Source: Apostichopus japonicus
Taxonomy: Eukaryota > Echinodermata > Holothuroidea > Aspidochirotida > Stichopodidae
Direction of reading: 5' to 3'
DNA length: 64,000 bases
NCBI RefSeq assembly: GCF_037975245.1
Contig: NC_092562.1
Span: 11,533,501-11,597,500, forward strand
In this document: positions 62,525 through 64,000 of the stretch, piece by piece
Layout of the letters: every line of letters begins with the position of its first letter
Position numbering within the stretch: the first letter of the stretch is position 1
The notes under the pieces: generated by a model
The model's input: only the letters and a program-made list of their open reading frames with translations
Database searches by the model: none
Told to the model about the DNA's origin: nothing
Position numbers and translations under genes: made by a program

Positions 62525-64000
62525 TTTATGCAAGCTTTCCATTCCACTTGATAAGAAGTATGCTATTCGTTGGAACACAGGTGAAGATTTCACTCTTTTA
62601 GGAATTGTTTTCAATACAGATTTGGGGGCATGGTTAAAAAAAATTACGATAAAGCATTGAATAAAGTTTCAAATGTGATAAAATTCTGGGAAAAGCGTTA
62701 TCTTACAGCGCTTGGTCGTATTACAATTGTTAAGTCTCTATAATGTCACTTCCGCTGCCTGACTTGGAGTATAGAAATAGGGTAAATTCTCTATTTTTCC
62801 GTTTCGTATGGAAAAATAAACCAGACCGTATAAGCCGTAAACAATTAAAGCTCAGTTATGCAGATGGAGGGTTGAATATGATAGATTTTTCTAAACACTG
62901 TGAGGCACTCAAAATAAGCACTTTTGGTCGTCTTCTGAAGAGTGATCATTTCAGCTTCAGCTCTTGTTATTTACGTAAATATAACATTTGCACCGACATG
63001 TTATATACCAATGGGGATTTCTATATAAAATTAGCTAGTTTGAGATCTGCTAACCCCTTTTGGAGAAATCTCTTCGAAATAACATATATATTTATTCGAG
63101 ATGAGCTATCTACCATTAATGATGATGCGACCATATTAACTTTGCCTCTCTGGAATAATGGGCTGATTGAAATTGGTAACAGTCCAGTGTATTACAAGCG
63201 CTGGTATGACAAAGGTATCCGTTTTGTTTGCGATTTTGTCACAGTTGATGGCAGGTTTTATAGTTTTGACAATTTCATCCAAAATTATCTTGTTTCCACG
63301 AATTTTGTAGAATATTATGGTATTATTAACTCCATTAAAACTTTTTGGAATGGACCTGCTCTGGATGGGAATATGGATATTGCTTTTCCAAACAATTGCT
63401 ACTTTAACAAAATGCTTTACAATGGTATGTTCCGTTCGAAAGATATTTACAACAAGTTACTACAGGAATCGAAGTTGATTCAGAAATCCTATACGAAATG
63501 GTGTGGTACCCTCGATATTACTGAGGAAGATTGGTCTTTTATTGTTCAGTGCCATTCAAGTGTTCTAGTGATGTTAATTTGAGGTGGTTTCAGTACAGGC
63601 TGCTTCAGAGGATTATCCCGTCCAATAAGTACTTGCATTTAATAAAAGCAATTACTCATGACACTTGTACTTTTTGTCATAGGTATGTTGAGACAATTGA
63701 ACATTTGTTCTATTATTGCCCACTCTCAGTTAGGCTTTGGAATCATCTCCAAACTTTGTTAAACAATATAGATATTGGTATAGTACTAGACATTAAGACA
63801 GTGTTGTTTGGTGCGGACATTGCCAGAGAGCTGAATTTGATTATAATTTTAGTTAAGAAATTCATTTTCAACTGCAAAGTACGGAAAGAAATTCCACTGC
63901 AGAATAAGTTACTATTGTTTCTGAGGGACTATTTTCTATTACAAAAAAACATTTTGTTGCGTAATATGAAAAGCAGTGTTTGGAGGAAATATTGGTACCC
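62525..64000 (+). pseudogene. 5'-truncated Tx1/L1-like LINE ORF2 remnant, runs off the window
   Basis: Covers the region downstream of the RT catalytic core to near the C-terminus: 'LGIVFNTDL', 'KRYLTALGRITIVKSL', 'NSLFFRFVWKNKPDRISR', 'YADGGLNMIDF', 'WFQYRLLQRIIPSNKYLH', and the CCHC knuckle 'CTFCHRYVETIEHLFYYC'. The layout parallels ORF2 of the intact LINE at 19-23 kb, but the sequence is clearly a different family. Frame breaks near 62640, 62740 and 63565 show it is dead. The YADD region is absent. Confidence 0.88.

Overview
This is animal genomic DNA, most likely from a marine invertebrate. Genes are spread over many GT-AG exons, and introns and spacers are AT-rich and full of transposon debris, (TA)n microsatellites and minisatellites. 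Two solute-carrier families, Tx1/L1-like LINEs, hAT-type mobile elements and many poly-G-bearing short elements fit a deuterostome such as an echinoderm. That placement is inference, since no species-diagnostic gene is present. There is no prokaryotic operon, CRISPR array or rRNA.

Three host genes can be read. (1) On the + strand at 9.4-26.8 kb there is a complete sodium-coupled monocarboxylate transporter (SLC5A8/SLC5A12 type). Fifteen coding exons join with consistent phases into 606 residues ending in a PDZ-ligand-like Thr-Gln-Met. Its intron 12 holds a 5.5 kb full-length Tx1/L1-type LINE in antisense, with both ORFs open, sitting inside a (TA)n microsatellite. (2) On the + strand, a CpG-rich putative first exon near 33.0 kb leads to a coding region at 34,775-36,895. 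It has a basic/acidic low-complexity N-terminus and a C-terminal domain whose spaced Cys and Asp-x-His suggest a C76-like (tegument deneddylase fold) cysteine peptidase. It also has a stop-free 177-nt intron containing a possible 18-nt microexon. (3) On the - strand at 60.2-48.5 kb there is an SLC6 Na+/Cl- amino-acid transporter of the glycine-transporter type. Thirteen exons join to 628 residues if the upstream ATG is used.

The rest is mainly mobile and repetitive. At 1-9.4 kb there is a duplicated ~0.9 kb repeat, one copy carrying a TTAA-flanked MITE that the other lacks, and a 28-bp minisatellite. At 26.8-32.9 kb there are two tandem arrays, an inverted-repeat element with a broken zinc-binding-like reading frame, an (ACGC)n array and a foldback element. 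At 37-48 kb there are nested hAT-like MITEs and a decayed hAT transposase. At 60.4-64 kb there are two decayed LINE fragments. A tRNA-like sequence with anticodon ACA lies at 59.5 kb.

Both transporters were assembled by eye from splice signals, phase and family motifs. Transcript data would settle first exons, UTRs and the alternative forms noted.
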